NCBI RefSeq assembly: GCF_014207435.1
Contig: NZ_JACHGH010000001.1
Location: 372,001 to 436,000 of the forward strand
From: Salirhabdus euzebyi
GTDB taxonomy: Bacteria > Bacillota > Bacilli > Bacillales > Alkalibacillaceae
Direction: 5' to 3'
Length of the DNA: 64,000 nucleotides
Shown here one piece after another: positions 11,188 through 19,580 of the stretch; the stretch's first letter is position 1; every line of letters begins with the position of its first letter. The position numbers and the translations under genes were made by a program. The notes beneath the pieces were generated by a model. The model saw nothing but the letters and a program-made list of their open reading frames with translations, did not search any database and was not told where the DNA came from.

Positions 11188-11382
11188 ATGAGGTTCCCTT
11201 CTTTAACAGATTATCAGTTAATAGAAGCTTACCAAAATGCTTTAGACCTTCAACTAGAAAAAAAGTTTATTTCTATTCTAAAAAAAGAAATGAAAAAGCG
11301 AAAAATCACAGAAGATATTTTCAACCTTAACAGGAATCCATACCAAGTAAATGTATTAAACCAAAAACAAGTTATCTCTTAA
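11188..11382 (+). CDS. sda: Sda-like sporulation histidine kinase inhibitor
   Basis: A 64-residue protein whose first 40 residues resemble Sda: LTDYQLIEAYQNALDL followed by a helix ending IKKEMKKRKI-like. In Bacillus, Sda binds the sporulation kinase KinA and blocks phosphorelay entry when DNA replication is disturbed. The C-terminal 20 residues are an extra tail compared with the 46-52-residue B. subtilis protein. GGAGTGA precedes the ATG. I did not find a clear DnaA-box cluster in front. Confidence 0.72.
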   Translation: MRFPSLTDYQLIEAYQNALDLQLEKKFISILKKEMKKRKITEDIFNLNRNPYQVNVLNQKQVIS

Positions 11383-11464
11383 AAAGCTTTTTTCTAATAG
11401 ATTGTTGTTTCTCTAAGTAGATGGATACTGCGACGTAACTTTAATTTAATTTACTCTTTGCAGC

Positions 11465-11605
11465 TGCAGGGTGTTATCAGACCGCTTCGGCAGAATACTT
11501 CGCTTTCCACGGGTTCCCACTGAGCCTCCTCGACTTCGTCTCCGGGGTCCAACGACGGTCACAGATCCCGTAGGAGTCTACGTATTCTGCTACGCTAATA
11601 AAGAT
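11465..11605 (+). repeat. GC-richer intergenic repeat element, copy A
   Basis: A stretch clearly richer in GC than its surroundings with the segments CTTCGCTTTCCACGGG, GAGCCTCCTCG, CCGGGGTC and GTAGGAGTCTACGTATTCTGC. The same segments occur in the same order on the other strand in copy B about 100 bp away. It resembles a dispersed, non-coding repeat type that I recall from several Bacillaceae genomes; this recollection is not checked. It lies between the sda-like and mtnE genes. Confidence 0.55.
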
Positions 11606-11689
11606 TTTCTGATTAATGACATGTGATAGCCAAAGAACTCATCTTTTAGCGGCTGACTTATCACATGAACAAAGAGCTATGTTGAGCAG

Positions 11690-11885
11690 CGGAAACATGC
11701 GAGACTCCTCGAAAATAAAACGCAATTTTCTTCGTGCGATGTAAAGCTGCCGAAGCGTTCCTTGTCCTATGGGAGAGCAAGAGTCTGAAGACCCCCGAGA
11801 CGAGCGCTCTTTGCTCGCGAGGAGGCTGAGGCCTTGCCCATGGAAAGCGAGTATTTTTCCGCGGCGACGGACTACCACTCATCTT
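11690..11885 (-). repeat. GC-richer intergenic repeat element, copy B (inverted)
   Basis: Read on the minus strand this has CTCGCTTTCCATGGG, CAGCCTCCTCG, CGGGGGTCTTC, CCATAGGAC and GAGGAGTCTCGCATG, parallel to copy A but longer, with an inserted segment. Together the two form an imperfect inverted pair that could fold into a long hairpin. Open frames here (11639-12146) are by-products of the GC content. Confidence 0.5.
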
Positions 11886-11981
11886 GTACAGAATGGGCTT
11901 TGCACACGTAAAGTTACTTCGCAGTTTAAGGAAACAGCGAAAACACAACAATTTTTTATGAAAAAAGTATTCCTAAAAAAT

Positions 11982-12016
11982 AATCCAGTATCACAACAAA
12001 CTAGTGATACTGGATT
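11982..12016 (-). terminator. Intrinsic terminator of mtnE
   Basis: A perfect 13-bp stem (AATCCAGTATCAC / GTGATACTGGATT) with a 9-nt loop; the minus strand continues TTATTTTTTAGG. It lies about 85 bp after the mtnE stop. Confidence 0.82.
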
Positions 12017-12101
12017 TACTTCTGTTCTAGCAGCAATTAATGTATTTTGGAGCCTTTACAATCAATTCAATAATGCTATGATAGGAATTTTCCTAATTTC
12101 A

Positions 12102-13277
12102 TTAAAAAAGATTCAATCTTTCAATTCGCTTAACTGCTTCCGCTAAGCGTTCCTCACTATCCAATAGTCCTACCCGAAGATACCCTTCACCACTTTCTCC
12201 AAACCCATTCCCTGGAGCTGTCACCACATGGGCTTCTTCCATTAAAATAGCAGCAAATTCTTCTGACGTATAGCCTTTTGGAACTGGTAGCCAGGCGAAA
12301 AAGCTTCCTCTTGGAGCTTCTACTTCCCACCCTATCTTTTGAAGACCATTAATAAAGATATCTCTTCTTTTTTCGTATGTATTCACTAGTTCACGAACAG
12401 CTTCTTGGCTCCCTCTTAAAGCTTGTGCTGCCGCATACTGAATACCACCAAATAAGCTTACGTACAAATGATCTTGAATCAGATTAATGCTATCAATAAC
12501 TGACTGATTACCTACTGCAAAGCCTATTCTCCAACCAGCCATATTATACGTTTTTGATAAAGTGTACATTTCTACACCAACATCTTTGGCACCTTTAGAC
12601 TGCAAAAAACTTTGAGGTTTTTTTCCATCAAATCCTATTGCTCCATAAGCAAAATCATGAACAATGCAAATATGGTGTTTTTTTGCCAATTCTATCGTTT
12701 CATCAAAGAATGATTTAGATGCTATAGCAGCTGTAGGATTATTAGGGTAATTTAAGAACATTAGCTTTGCATCCTGTAAAGATTTTTCCGATATTTCATT
12801 GTAGTCTGGTAAGAAATTATTTTTTTGCAACAAAGGCATCATTTCCACTTTGGCATTAGCTAATGCGATTCCAGACATGTAATCAGGATAGCCAGGATCA
12901 GGAACCAAAGCAAGATCACCTGGATTTAATAAACACTGACTGATTTCTACTAGACCTGTTTTTGCCCCAAACAATATCGCTACTTCTTTATTAGGATCAA
13001 CATCGACATTGTATTCTCGTTTGTAAAATTCAGCTATCGCTTCCTTTAAAAAAGGATAGCCTTGAAAGGGTGAATACTTATGATACTGTGGATTCTCAGC
13101 TGCTAATTGTAGTTCTTTCACAATATGTGATAGTGTAGGTAAGTCTGGATTTCCTTGTCCTAAATTAATCAAGTCAAACCCTTGGCTTTTTAACTTATCT
13201 ACCTTCTGGACGAGACTTGCAAAAAATTGCTCTGGCAATCTTTTTAATCTATTTGCATGTTCAAATGTTTTTTCCAT
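12102..13277 (-). CDS. mtnE: PLP-dependent aminotransferase of methionine salvage, MtnE-like
   Basis: A 391-residue fold-type I aminotransferase. Family knowledge: in Bacillus MtnE transaminates 2-keto-4-methylthiobutyrate to methionine as the last salvage step. Visible: substrate loop INLGQGNPDLP, PLP-contacting FLNYPNNPT, and the Schiff-base Lys in LSKTYNMAGWRIG; the C-terminal GYLRVGLLDSEERL resembles the B. subtilis protein closely. The ATG at 13277 is 10 nt after GGGAG; the GTG three codons earlier abuts that site. The gene diverges from a SAM-riboswitch operon that contains mtnU, supporting the pathway. Confidence 0.85.
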   Translation of the reverse strand: MEKTFEHANRLKRLPEQFFASLVQKVDKLKSQGFDLINLGQGNPDLPTLSHIVKELQLAAENPQYHKYSPFQGYPFLKEAIAEFYKREYNVDVDPNKEVAILFGAKTGLVEISQCLLNPGDLALVPDPGYPDYMSGIALANAKVEMMPLLQKNNFLPDYNEISEKSLQDAKLMFLNYPNNPTAAIASKSFFDETIELAKKHHICIVHDFAYGAIGFDGKKPQSFLQSKGAKDVGVEMYTLSKTYNMAGWRIGFAVGNQSVIDSINLIQDHLYVSLFGGIQYAAAQALRGSQEAVRELVNTYEKRRDIFINGLQKIGWEVEAPRGSFFAWLPVPKGYTSEEFAAILMEEAHVVTAPGNGFGESGEGYLRVGLLDSEERLAEAVKRIERLNLF

Positions 13278-13441
13278 AGGGTTCACGCTCCCAAACCTTA
13301 AATTAGAAAATCTTCGTCTATTTAAAAGTAATATATAGTGAAAACCTTTATTTTCTTATCCCTTTTTAGTGGGAAAATTCTAATTTATAACTATAGCTAT
13401 TTTCAAACTATTTGTAAAGGTAAAAAAATATGTCTTCTATA

Positions 13442-13470
13442 TTGACAGACCAATGAGGGAATGGCATAAT
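13442..13470 (+). promoter_or_regulatory. Probable promoter of the SAM-riboswitch operon
   Basis: TTGACA, 17-bp spacer, CATAAT, ending about 60 bp before the aptamer. A TATAAT at 13509-13514 lies nearer to the aptamer but lacks a well-placed -35. Confidence 0.6.
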
Positions 13471-13528
13471 GTTCATCAAAATTCATATATTTAGGACTAC
13501 GTTGACATTATAATAGAATTAAATTTAA

Positions 13529-13633
13529 CTCTTATCAAGAGAAGGTGGAGGGACTGGCCCAATGAAACCCGGCAACCGGTGCATCTTGCATACGGTGCTA
13601 AATCCTACAAACATGGTGTTTGTAAGATAAGAG
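13529..13633 (+). ncRNA. SAM (S-box, SAM-I) riboswitch
   Basis: The P1 stem is CTCTTATC (13529-13536) with GATAAGAG (13626-13633). Between them are the conserved AGAGAAGGTGGAGGGA, CTGGCCCAATGAAACC, CGGCAACC and GGTGCTAAATCC elements of the S-box aptamer in the usual order. In this class bound SAM stabilises P1 and lets the downstream terminator form, so the operon is off when SAM is plentiful. The 3' P1 strand and adjoining GAGGAAGAG can alternatively pair with the 5' arm of the terminator. Confidence 0.96.
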
Positions 13634-13650
13634 GAAGAGCCATGAATTTA

Positions 13651-13677
13651 CCTCTTCCTTCTTGGAAGAGGTTTTTT
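13651..13677 (+). terminator. Riboswitch-controlled intrinsic terminator
   Basis: An 8-bp stem CCTCTTCC / GGAAGAGG with a 5-nt loop and then six T residues, directly after the SAM aptamer and before the alcohol dehydrogenase gene. It is the expression platform of the S-box. Confidence 0.92.
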
Positions 13678-13710
13678 GTTTTTACTTATAATTTTTGAGG
13701 TGAATTGACT

Positions 13711-14823
13711 ATGTTAAACATTCAAGTTCAAGGTGCACCAAACTTTTATCAGTGTTATGAAGGTGTTTTAAATATACTACAAGAAAAGATTGATGAACAA
13801 AATTGGCAAAAAGGAATCCTATTACATGGAAATAAATCGTGGCAAGCTGCCAATGATTTTTTCCCTAACTTATCTACCCCCCTCACTTTACTTCCCTACC
13901 AAGGAGAATGTTCAACGGAAGAGGTTAATCGTATTAGTGAAATTACAGTTGCTGAACACGCAGACTTTATTATAGGCGTTGGTGGTGGGAAAGTAATGGA
14001 TCTTGCTAAAGCTGTTGGGAATGAAAATGATCTTTCTGTCATCCTAATACCCACACTTGCCGCTAACTGTGCTCCTTGGACACCTTTAAGTGTTTTTTAT
14101 GATGGAGAAGGTAATTTTTTACATTACACCATTTTTCCTAAAAGTACATATATGGTTTTAATCGAACCTCGTATTCTGTTGGATGCACCTGTTGATTATT
14201 TAAGGGCTGGAATAGGAGATACCTTAGCAAAATGGTACGAAGCAGATGTACTTTCTAAGGATATTTCGCCAAAACCCCTCCCACTTGAAATCGCATTACA
14301 TGCAGCGAAAATGTGTAAAGAGGTGTTATTAAAGGAGGGAGAAGAAGCCATTTCTGCTGTGTATAAAGGTCATTTAACCTCATCCTTTGTTCGCGTTATT
14401 GAAACAATCATTTTAGCGGGTGGTATGGTTGGTGGATATGGTGATCACTATGGCAGAATTGCTGGTGCACATTCTATTCATAATGGCTTAACCTATATAA
14501 AAGAAACCCATTCCTACTTACACGGGGAAAAAGTAGCGTATGGTATTCTCGTTCAACTCGCCCTAGAAAATAGATTAGATGAAGTAGAAAAGCTTCTTCC
14601 TTTTTATCAAAAACTTAATTTACCTATATCGATTAAAGATTTTGGCATTTTTAATCAAATGAAGGAAAAGATTGCTATCATTGCAGAAGAGGCAACGAAA
14701 CCAAGTGAATCGATTCACTATATGCACGTTAGTAATCAAAAGGAAGTTATCAATGGGATTTATTCGCTAGAGCAGTTCATTTCATCTACACTGGAAGAAA
14801 AGAACAAGGAGGGAACTGTATGA
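13711..14823 (+). CDS. Iron-containing alcohol dehydrogenase family protein (glycerol dehydrogenase-like)
   Basis: A 370-residue dehydroquinate-synthase-like/Fe-ADH fold oxidoreductase. NAD-binding motif VGGGKVMDLAKAV is near residue 95; probable metal ligands are Asp in GIGDTLAKW and His in AGAHSIHNG and YLHGEKVAYG. The start at 13711 is 7 nt after GAGGTGA; the upstream TTG is closer to that site than usual. It is first in a SAM-riboswitch operon and overlaps mtnU as ATGA. The substrate is unknown; SAM control and mtnU suggest a sulfur or methionine-salvage by-product, which is inference. Confidence 0.85.
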   Translation: MLNIQVQGAPNFYQCYEGVLNILQEKIDEQNWQKGILLHGNKSWQAANDFFPNLSTPLTLLPYQGECSTEEVNRISEITVAEHADFIIGVGGGKVMDLAKAVGNENDLSVILIPTLAANCAPWTPLSVFYDGEGNFLHYTIFPKSTYMVLIEPRILLDAPVDYLRAGIGDTLAKWYEADVLSKDISPKPLPLEIALHAAKMCKEVLLKEGEEAISAVYKGHLTSSFVRVIETIILAGGMVGGYGDHYGRIAGAHSIHNGLTYIKETHSYLHGEKVAYGILVQLALENRLDEVEKLLPFYQKLNLPISIKDFGIFNQMKEKIAIIAEEATKPSESIHYMHVSNQKEVINGIYSLEQFISSTLEEKNKEGTV

Positions 14824-15608
14824 CTTTAAAAGTTGCTTTAATACAAATGAACATTTCTTTCGGGAATCCTGAAGCCAATTATGAAAAGGTTAGAACTAAA
14901 TGCAAAGAGGCTAGTGAAAAAAACGTAGATGTTATTGTCTTACCTGAACTGTGGACAACTGGGTATGATTTAACGCGACTAGATGAAATAGCTGATGTAA
15001 ATGGAGAAAAATCATACTCTTTTATTGCGGAGTTAGCCAAAGATTATAACGTTAGTATTGTAGGAGGTTCCATTCCGAAAGAAACGGATAAGGGTATTAC
15101 CAACACATTGTTTGTCGTTAATCGTAAAGGGGAATTTGTATCGGAATATAGTAAAGCTCACCTATTTCGGTTGATGGACGAAGAGAAATACCTAACCGAA
15201 GGAAATGATGAAGGATCTTTTATTTTAGAAAACATTAAAAGTGCTGGAGTAATTTGTTATGACATTAGATTTCCCGAATGGATTCGTACCCACATGTTAG
15301 ATCAAACGAAAGTATTGTATGTTGTAGCTGAATGGCCAAAGCCACGAATAGATCATTGGAGGGCCTTATTAATAAGTAGAGCAATTGAAAATCAATGTTT
15401 CGTCGTTGCTTGTAACCGAGTTGGAACAGACCCGAAAAATGAATTTGGTGGGCACTCCTTAATTGTTGGACCTTGGGGAGAAGTAATAGTTGAAGCTGAG
15501 GATAAAGAAACGATTTTATACGGTGAATTTAATCCTGAGGAAGTCGATAAGGTGCGAGAGACTATACCGATTTTTACGGATAGAAGACCTGATTTATACA
15601 AACTATAG
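14820..15608 (+). CDS. mtnU: Carbon-nitrogen hydrolase MtnU-like (omega-amidase type)
   Basis: A 262-residue nitrilase-superfamily enzyme with the Glu-Lys-Cys triad: Glu43 in LPELWTTGYD, Lys in YSKAHLF, Cys in GVICYDIRFPEW. These segments closely match B. subtilis MtnU (YkrU), which lies beside mtnE and is thought to act on the keto-amide formed when glutamine is the MtnE amino donor. It is translationally coupled to the dehydrogenase gene by ATGA and under the same SAM riboswitch. Confidence 0.86.
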   Translation: MTLKVALIQMNISFGNPEANYEKVRTKCKEASEKNVDVIVLPELWTTGYDLTRLDEIADVNGEKSYSFIAELAKDYNVSIVGGSIPKETDKGITNTLFVVNRKGEFVSEYSKAHLFRLMDEEKYLTEGNDEGSFILENIKSAGVICYDIRFPEWIRTHMLDQTKVLYVVAEWPKPRIDHWRALLISRAIENQCFVVACNRVGTDPKNEFGGHSLIVGPWGEVIVEAEDKETILYGEFNPEEVDKVRETIPIFTDRRPDLYKL

Positions 15609-15871
15609 AGAAAGCCATTTAATATTGTGTTTCATTATGCCCAATCGGCAAGTGAAGCACTTTTTTTATGGAAAAAAATTATTGTAAAGCATCACAAATA
15701 GAACCTCATCTGAATATTTTATTTTTGGATAAAACATGAGTATTGAAGAATAATCAAAAGAATTTAAAAGAATTTATAAATTTATATTTATTTTTTCGTT
15801 AAATTTGGTATTATATAGTTGGATTTAATAATAAATACCGAAAAATACTCTAGGAAAGGGGATGGGTAACG

Positions 15872-16033
15872 ATGGTTACATCTCTTTACTTTTTAACAGT
15901 TACTGTATTCATTACATTCCTAGTACTGTCTACTGTAGAAAATTTAATTGCTTACAAGAACAAAAAGGTGAAAAACAAACGAAGACCTTTTACATTCATG
16001 AAGTTACCACGTCTTAGAAAATCAATGCGTTAA
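15872..16033 (+). CDS. Small single-pass membrane protein
   Basis: A 53-residue protein with one N-terminal membrane helix (about residues 4-24, including FLTVTVFITFLVLS) followed by a very basic tail rich in Lys and Arg. AAAGGGG lies about 10 nt upstream of the ATG, and a strong terminator follows the stop. Not recognised. A second ATG at 15862 opens a different frame of poorer composition. Confidence 0.6.
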   Translation: MVTSLYFLTVTVFITFLVLSTVENLIAYKNKKVKNKRRPFTFMKLPRLRKSMR

Positions 16034-16050
16034 TTCATTCACTAATTCCA

Positions 16051-16089
16051 AAGCTCTTTGAGAACAATTTCTCAAAGGGCTTTTTATTA
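16051..16089 (+). terminator. Intrinsic terminator
   Basis: A 14-bp stem (AAGCTCTTTGAGAA / TTCTCAAAGGGCTT, one G-T pair), 4-nt loop, then a T-rich tail. It ends the small membrane protein transcript. Confidence 0.88.
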
Positions 16090-16236
16090 TTGTTCACATT
16101 TTCTCCTCTCACCTAAAACACTCATTTCTCCTCCGTTCATTTCATATATTATGCCCAACAATGATTAGTTAAAAGGGATTCCCTATAGCAAAAGAAAATA
16201 GTAGGTAAGTAGAACAGTAAATAGGGGGGAATAAAT

Positions 16237-17034
16237 ATGTACCTTGCTTCAGCAATACAAATGGAATCAGAAATAAATAATGAAGAAAAAAATATAACGA
16301 AAGGGCTTAGTATGATTGACAGTGCTGCAAAAAAAGGAGCAAAAGTTATCTGTCTACCTGAACTGTGGAGCTGTGGTTACTATTTAAGTAAAGAATATAT
16401 TCGTTGTCATGCCAAACACGTTAAAGGCTCCTTTATAAAAATGCTTCAAAGGATAGCATTTGAGAAGAACGTTATTTTGATTGTACCTTTCCCTGAAATA
16501 GAAAATGACAATATATACGTATCCACTATTGTCATAGATGATGATGGGAATATTTCTGGTAAGGCGCAAAAGTCATTTCTTTGGGGTGATGAAAAGGACA
16601 TCTTTACACCAGGCCAACTGCAATTCCCTATTTTCAAAACATCAGTTGGAAATGTAGGCGTACTTATTTGCTATGAGCTAGAATTCCCAGAACCATCTAG
16701 AATACAAGCACTTTTGGGTGCTGATATTATTTTCGCTCCTTCCGTATGGAGTAAAGGTGCGGAAGAAAGATGGGATATACAGTTACCTGCAAGGGCCCTA
16801 GATAATCAAATCTATGTAATGGGGATAAATGCAGTCGGTGGTAATGCTTGCGGAAAAAGTAAGTTAATAGATTGCTATGGACAAATAAAAGAGGAATGTC
16901 CAAAAGACTCAGAACATATATTATTGGCAGTAGTAGAAACAGAAAAAATAAAGGAGGCAAGAGAAACCATTCCTTATTTACATGATCTTCCACCTTCGTT
17001 AAAACCACTTCCATTTGTAAAAAATGGAAAATGA
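16237..17034 (+). CDS. Nitrilase-superfamily carbon-nitrogen hydrolase
   Basis: A 265-residue amidohydrolase with Glu42 in LPELWSCGY, Lys in KAQKSFLWGDE and Cys in VLICYELEFPEP. About as long as mtnU but clearly divergent, so a paralogue of different specificity. GGGGGGA precedes the ATG. It stands between two terminator/promoter regions and is probably monocistronic. Exact substrate unknown. Confidence 0.82.
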   Translation: MYLASAIQMESEINNEEKNITKGLSMIDSAAKKGAKVICLPELWSCGYYLSKEYIRCHAKHVKGSFIKMLQRIAFEKNVILIVPFPEIENDNIYVSTIVIDDDGNISGKAQKSFLWGDEKDIFTPGQLQFPIFKTSVGNVGVLICYELEFPEPSRIQALLGADIIFAPSVWSKGAEERWDIQLPARALDNQIYVMGINAVGGNACGKSKLIDCYGQIKEECPKDSEHILLAVVETEKIKEARETIPYLHDLPPSLKPLPFVKNGK

Positions 17035-17160
17035 TTTTCTGAATTTTTACTATTTGGGAGTAAATAGGAAGATATAGGCGTTATATTTCACGAAAGCTGA
17101 TTATCCTTACCTCAACGCTAATTTCAAAAGAAAATCCAACCATAGCGAATTTTATGAAAA

Positions 17161-17189
17161 TTCAACTTTTTGTGTTTATTTGGGATAAT
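17161..17189 (+). promoter_or_regulatory. Possible promoter of the amino acid ABC transporter
   Basis: TTCAAC, 17-bp spacer, GATAAT, about 40 bp upstream of the binding-protein gene. The -35 is weak. Confidence 0.4.
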
Positions 17190-17229
17190 TAATATGTACA
17201 AAAAAAGACTTAGGGGGTTCATTTAGTTT

Positions 17230-18009
17230 ATGAAAAAGCATTTACTTGGAATTTTTGTTTTATTACTATCTGTTGCGATGTTAGCAGCATGTGGTACAAG
17301 CGACGACTCAAGCGGTGATGGTGGTAATGATGGAGAAACATACACAGTAGCAACTGACTCTAACTTCCAACCATTTGAATACTTAAACCCAGAAACAAAT
17401 GAATTAGAAGGTTTCGACATTGACCTTATGAAAGAAATTGCTAAAGAAGCAGGATTTAATGTTGAGTTTGAAACAATGGAGTTTGATGGTTTACTAGGTT
17501 CCATGAGAACTGGTAAGCACGATATCGGTATTGCTGGTATTTCCATCACAGACGAACGTAAAGAGGAGATGTCTTTCTCTGATAAGTACTATGATTCAGG
17601 TCTTATTTTAGCAGTACCAGTTGATTCTGATATCGAATCTATTGATGATATTGATGGACATAAAGTAGGTGCTCGTCAAGGTTCAACTAGTGAATCATAC
17701 TTACAAGATAACACTAATGCGGAAGTATCTGCATTTCCTGAAATTGTAACAGCTTATATGGATTTACAAGCTGGTCGTTTAGATGCTGTTTTATATGACT
17801 TACCAAACGTGCAGTTCTACATTAAAGAAAAAGGTGAAGGCGAACTGAAAACAGTTGGTGATATTTTAGAAGGTCAACCATATGGTATCGCATTCCCGAA
17901 AGATTCTGAGTTAGTAGAACCTGTTAACGAAGCATTAGCTACATTGAAAGAAAATGGTAAGTATGCTGAAATTTACGAAAAATGGTTTGGTACTCAACCA
18001 CCACAATAA
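17230..18009 (+). CDS. Polar amino acid ABC transporter substrate-binding lipoprotein
   Basis: A 259-residue extracytoplasmic binding protein anchored by a lipid. The signal peptide ends in the lipobox LAAC with Cys21. The mature part is a family 3 solute-binding protein (SBP_bac_3): YTVATDSNFQPFEY, GFDIDLMKEIAK, and the Arg/Asp ligand region TDERKEEMSFSDKYYDSG. Glutamine- or arginine-type substrates are usual for close relatives, but specificity cannot be read here. It is first of three genes (binding protein, permease, ATPase), with a partial terminator after it that would let it be made in excess. Confidence 0.9.
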   Translation: MKKHLLGIFVLLLSVAMLAACGTSDDSSGDGGNDGETYTVATDSNFQPFEYLNPETNELEGFDIDLMKEIAKEAGFNVEFETMEFDGLLGSMRTGKHDIGIAGISITDERKEEMSFSDKYYDSGLILAVPVDSDIESIDDIDGHKVGARQGSTSESYLQDNTNAEVSAFPEIVTAYMDLQAGRLDAVLYDLPNVQFYIKEKGEGELKTVGDILEGQPYGIAFPKDSELVEPVNEALATLKENGKYAEIYEKWFGTQPPQ

Positions 18010-18054
18010 AAATTACTTTACTCAAAATACACATCTAAGACTATTCAAAAATCA

Positions 18055-18083
18055 AGCGTAACAAGTTTCGTGCTTGTTACGCT
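18055..18083 (+). terminator. Attenuating hairpin between binding protein and permease genes
   Basis: An 11-bp perfect stem (AGCGTAACAAG / CTTGTTACGCT), 7-nt loop, followed by ATTTTATC. The tail is weak, which fits partial read-through into the permease gene. Confidence 0.65.
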
Positions 18084-18107
18084 ATTTTATCAAGGAGAGA
18101 TATTTGA

Positions 18108-18770
18108 ATGATAGAAGCTTTAATGGAATCAGCCTATATTAAATCCTTGCCATTTTTGTGGGAAGGTCTACAAGTTACAATCGCCATAACTGCATTAGGA
18201 CTTCTCTTCGGTACCATTATAGGAGCAATGGCAGGTCTTGGTAAATTATCAAAAAGTAAAATCATCAGGGGAATTTGGACCGTTTATGTAGAAATAATTA
18301 GAGGAACACCTATCCTTGCACAAGCACTATTTATTTACTTTGGTATTTCCGAGGACTTAATTGGCATTAATTTAGATGCTTTTACAACAGGTGTTATTGC
18401 TATCGCTATTAATGCTGGTGCTTATATTGCAGAAATTGTTCGTGGTGCCGTTTATTCTATTGACAAAGGACAACACGAGGCAGGACGTTCATTAGGTTTA
18501 TCGAAACGCCAAACAATGCGTTATATTATCTGGCCCCAGGCTTTTAAACGAATGATACCACCTTTAGGTAACCAATTTGTTATAAGTTTAAAGGATACTT
18601 CTATACTCTCTGTAATTGCCGTTCATGACTTAGTTTATAAAGGTAAACAATATTATAATGCAACAGTTGAGGTATTTGAGACACTTGTGATGGTTTGTTT
18701 ACTATATCTATGCATTACTATTCCATTAGCAATTATCCTGAGAAGATTAGAAAGGAAGCTGGATGTATAA
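18108..18770 (+). CDS. Polar amino acid ABC transporter permease
   Basis: A 220-residue inner-membrane protein of the HisM/GlnP type with about five membrane segments. The coupling-helix EAA motif appears as [20 protein letters not shown] near residue 125, and [12 protein letters not shown] is the typical N-terminal family signature. GGAGAGA precedes the ATG. The stop overlaps the start of the ATPase gene. Confidence 0.93.
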   Translation: MIEALMESAYIKSLPFLWEGLQVTIAITALGLLFGTIIGAMAGLGKLSKSKIIRGIWTVYVEIIRGTPILAQALFIYFGISEDLIGINLDAFTTGVIAIAINAGAYIAEIVRGAVYSIDKGQHEAGRSLGLSKRQTMRYIIWPQAFKRMIPPLGNQFVISLKDTSILSVIAVHDLVYKGKQYYNATVEVFETLVMVCLLYLCITIPLAIILRRLERKLDV

Positions 18771-19494
18771 TATGATTTCCGTAAAAGACTTGCATAAATA
18801 TTTTGGTGATTTAGAAGTTTTAAAAGGCATTGACGCCGAAATTAAAGAACAAGAAGTTGTGTGTGTAATCGGGCCTTCAGGTTCCGGTAAAAGTACATTT
18901 TTACGTTGTTTAAACCTTTTAGAAGAGGTTACGTATGGTAGTGTAACGATAGATGGTGAAGAGTTAACAGATCGAAACACGAATATTAATGAATTACGAA
19001 CAAAAGTTGGAATGGTTTTTCAACATTTTAACTTATTCCCTCATAAATCAGTATTAGAAAATATCACATTAGCTCCCCAGAAAGTAAAAGGCTTATCTGC
19101 TCAGGAAGCAAGAGATGTTGCTTTGCCTTTACTAGATAAGGTTGGCCTTTCGGATAAAGCTGATGCTTACCCGCAAAGCTTATCTGGTGGTCAAAAACAA
19201 CGTGTCGCTATTGCAAGAGCTTTAGCTATGAGCCCGAAAGTCATGTTATTTGACGAACCTACCTCTGCACTAGACCCAGAGTTAGTCGGTGACGTTTTGC
19301 AGGTTATGAAGGATCTTGCTCAAGAGGGAATGACAATGGTTGTTGTTACCCACGAGATGGGATTTGCTAAAGAGGTTGGTGATCGAGTTATCTTCATGGA
19401 TGAGGGTATTATTCAAGAAGAAGGCGACCCAGAACAAATTTTCGATAATCCTCAAAACCCAAGAACACAAAGCTTCTTAAGTAAAATTTTATAA
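18763..19494 (+). CDS. Polar amino acid ABC transporter ATPase
   Basis: A 243-residue ABC ATPase: Walker [11 protein letters not shown]-loop [11 protein letters not shown], signature LSGGQKQR, Walker [13 protein letters not shown], switch His in VVTHEMG. It resembles GlnQ/ArtM. It overlaps the permease stop by 8 bp. The ATG at 18763 is only 4 nt from AAGGAAG; an ATG three codons later gives the usual N-terminus MISVKDLHK and may be the real start. Confidence 0.94.
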   Translation: MYNMISVKDLHKYFGDLEVLKGIDAEIKEQEVVCVIGPSGSGKSTFLRCLNLLEEVTYGSVTIDGEELTDRNTNINELRTKVGMVFQHFNLFPHKSVLENITLAPQKVKGLSAQEARDVALPLLDKVGLSDKADAYPQSLSGGQKQRVAIARALAMSPKVMLFDEPTSALDPELVGDVLQVMKDLAQEGMTMVVVTHEMGFAKEVGDRVIFMDEGIIQEEGDPEQIFDNPQNPRTQSFLSKIL

Positions 19495-19530
19495 AGATGG
19501 GTAAACATTTATTTATCCTTCTTAGGTGAA

Positions 19531-19566
19531 GACAAAAGAAATGATTTCATTCCTTTTGTCTTTTTT
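19531..19566 (+). terminator. Intrinsic terminator of the ABC transporter operon
   Basis: Stem GACAAAAG / CTTTTGTC with an inner AATGA / TCATT pairing and then six T residues. Confidence 0.85.
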
Positions 19567-19580
19567 CATGTCTTCAGTGA

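Noticed and set aside
11639-12146. Open frames of 79-125 residues on both strands
   Set aside because: They lie across the GC-rich inverted repeats, have no ribosome sites and poor amino acid composition.
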